A stretch of 6,494 nt of DNA. Origin: Ahrensia sp. (GTDB lineage: Bacteria > Pseudomonadota > Alphaproteobacteria > Rhizobiales > Rhizobiaceae). A program made the position numbers and the translations under genes. Where the stretch lies: assembly GCA_024639025.1 (NCBI GenBank), contig JAHEJF010000102.1, forward strand, positions 1-6,494, in the 5' to 3' direction. Of the stretch, positions 5,435 to 6,494 are shown one piece after another (positions within the stretch are counted from its first letter, which is position 1; every line of letters begins with the position of its first letter). Under the pieces are notes generated by a model that had not been told where the DNA came from, did not search any database, and saw only the letters and a list, made by a program, of their open reading frames with translations.

Positions 5435-6439
5435 ATGGATCCGTTTGATGCAGCCGGTGCGATGCGGCATTTTACATTTGATGCGCAAGCCACGGCGTGC
5501 GCCTTCATTGGTACTGTGCTCGCGGTAGCGGGCGGCGACGGCAAGGTTCGACTGTGTGCGGTGGATGGCAGTTTCAAGGCTGTTGAAGTTCACGATGGTC
5601 CGATACTGGCCATGGCCGCCAATGCCAAGGGTGATGCGCTGTACACCGCCGGAGACGACGGCAATTTGAAAAAACTGGGTGCCGATGGCTCGATTGACAT
5701 CGTGCATGAGGGGCGAAGGTGGGTCGATTGTGTTGCATGTTCGCCGCGCGGCCATGTTGCCTGGTCTTGTGGCAAGACGGTCTACCTGGCCAAGGAAGGC
5801 GAAGCGGCGACCGAGGTCAGCGCACCGTCTTCGGTCAGTGACCTGGCCTTTTCGCCTGATGGCAAGTGGCTTGGCGCGGCGGTTTATGGCGGTGCCCAAC
5901 TGATTGCACCCAATCAAACCGACAAGCAGAAATTTCTTGAGTGGAAGGGCTCACATTTGTCCATTGGTTTTTCGACCGATGGCAGGTTCTGTGTCACCTC
6001 AATGCTGGAAAATGCACTGCATGTCTGGAAGATCGACAATCCCGAAGACAAACACGGACGTATGGGCGGTTATCCAACCAAGCCGCTTTCATTTGACTGG
6101 ACGGCTGATGGTCGGGGCATGCTGACAGCGGGCGCTGATGTTTTGGTGATGTGGCCTTTTACGGGCAGCAACGGCCCGCTCGGGCAAAATGCCGCCGTGT
6201 TTGAAGGTGGTGTCGGGATGCTGCGCTCGGTGCGCGCAAGGCCGCGTTCCCGTCAGGTTTTAATTGGATATGCGGCTGGTGGCGTTGCCTTGTTCGACCG
6301 CAAAGACAACGGCTTTGGCTACATTGCCGATGCCGACGGCTCACCGGTTATCGATGTCCAATTTTCGCCCGATGGCCGCTTGGCTGGATTTATCCGCGAG
6401 AACGGTACCGCAGGTTTGCTGGATATGGGCAAGGGATAA
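5435..6439 (+). CDS. WD40-like beta-propeller protein
   Basis: This 334-residue cytoplasmic protein has no signal peptide and consists of repeated four-strand units typical of WD40-like propellers. Degenerate SPDG-type turns with following strands recur about every 40 residues: around 140 (AFSPDGKWLGAAV), near 180 (GFSTDGRFCVTS, followed by HVWKI), then WTADGRGMLTAG, and at about 311 (QFSPDGRLAGFI). Earlier units read AVAGGDGKVRL and AGDDGNLKKL. I count about eight units, so a seven- or eight-bladed ring covering the full protein. Such proteins are scaffolds, and no catalytic or obvious metal-binding motif is visible. The start lies two bases after the CobW-type GTPase stop, so the pair is very likely co-translated, suggesting a shared complex or pathway. 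As I recall, COG0523-WD40 gene pairs occur in other Alphaproteobacteria. The specific function is unknown. Confidence 0.85.
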   Translation: MDPFDAAGAMRHFTFDAQATACAFIGTVLAVAGGDGKVRLCAVDGSFKAVEVHDGPILAMAANAKGDALYTAGDDGNLKKLGADGSIDIVHEGRRWVDCVACSPRGHVAWSCGKTVYLAKEGEAATEVSAPSSVSDLAFSPDGKWLGAAVYGGAQLIAPNQTDKQKFLEWKGSHLSIGFSTDGRFCVTSMLENALHVWKIDNPEDKHGRMGGYPTKPLSFDWTADGRGMLTAGADVLVMWPFTGSNGPLGQNAAVFEGGVGMLRSVRARPRSRQVLIGYAAGGVALFDRKDNGFGYIADADGSPVIDVQFSPDGRLAGFIRENGTAGLLDMGKG

Positions 6440-6494
6440 TCTGGACTCTGTCAGCCTTTGATGGAATCGCGGCACCCGGATTTATCAAATATTT

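Noticed and set aside
6440..6494. Terminator or new gene after the WD40-like gene
   Set aside because: TTTGAT (6457-6462) and ATCAAA (6484-6489) could pair but the loop is 21 bases and the stem AT-rich; the window ends too soon to judge.

Overview
The window carries the three structural genes of a nickel urease on the minus strand, with accessory genes interleaved. Beside them, past a creatininase-family gene, is a divergent two-gene unit encoding a CobW-type (COG0523) GTPase and a beta-propeller protein. Base composition (moderately GC-rich), separate ureA and ureB genes, and a DUF1311-type gene between ureB and ureC suggest an alphaproteobacterium, probably of the Hyphomicrobiales (Rhizobiales) or a marine relative. 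This assignment rests on gene order and protein style only; there is no rRNA or other taxonomic marker.

Layout. The minus-strand genes, in transcription order (right to left), are: creatininase-family amidohydrolase (4257-3463); a 183-bp non-coding leader with several inverted repeats (3462-3280); ureA (3279-2977); ureB (2945-2640); a secreted DUF1311/LprI-like protein whose GTG start overlaps the ureB stop (2643-2236); ureC (2107-395); and a small ABM-fold putative monooxygenase (305-9). ureD, ureE, ureF and ureG are not in the window. The operon probably continues past base 1. The plus-strand genes are the CobW-family GTPase (start taken at 4377, end 5432) and, two bases later, a WD40-like protein (5435-6439). 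The creatininase and CobW genes diverge from a 119-bp region holding a perfect 12-bp palindrome.

How it fits together. UreA, UreB and UreC form the urease apoenzyme, and every nickel ligand and catalytic residue expected in UreC is present. The CobW-type GTPase has an intact CxCC metal site, intact GTPase motifs and a 20-residue all-His/Asp loop, so it is a plausible metal-handling protein. Its client is unknown: candidates are the metal-dependent creatininase-family enzyme, the urease, or a zinc protein elsewhere. The WD40-like partner is almost certainly co-translated with it. The least explained parts are the CobW-WD40 pair, the secreted protein embedded in the urease operon, and the structured leader upstream of ureA. 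No mobile element, CRISPR array, tRNA or rRNA was found, and no gap between genes exceeds 300 bases.
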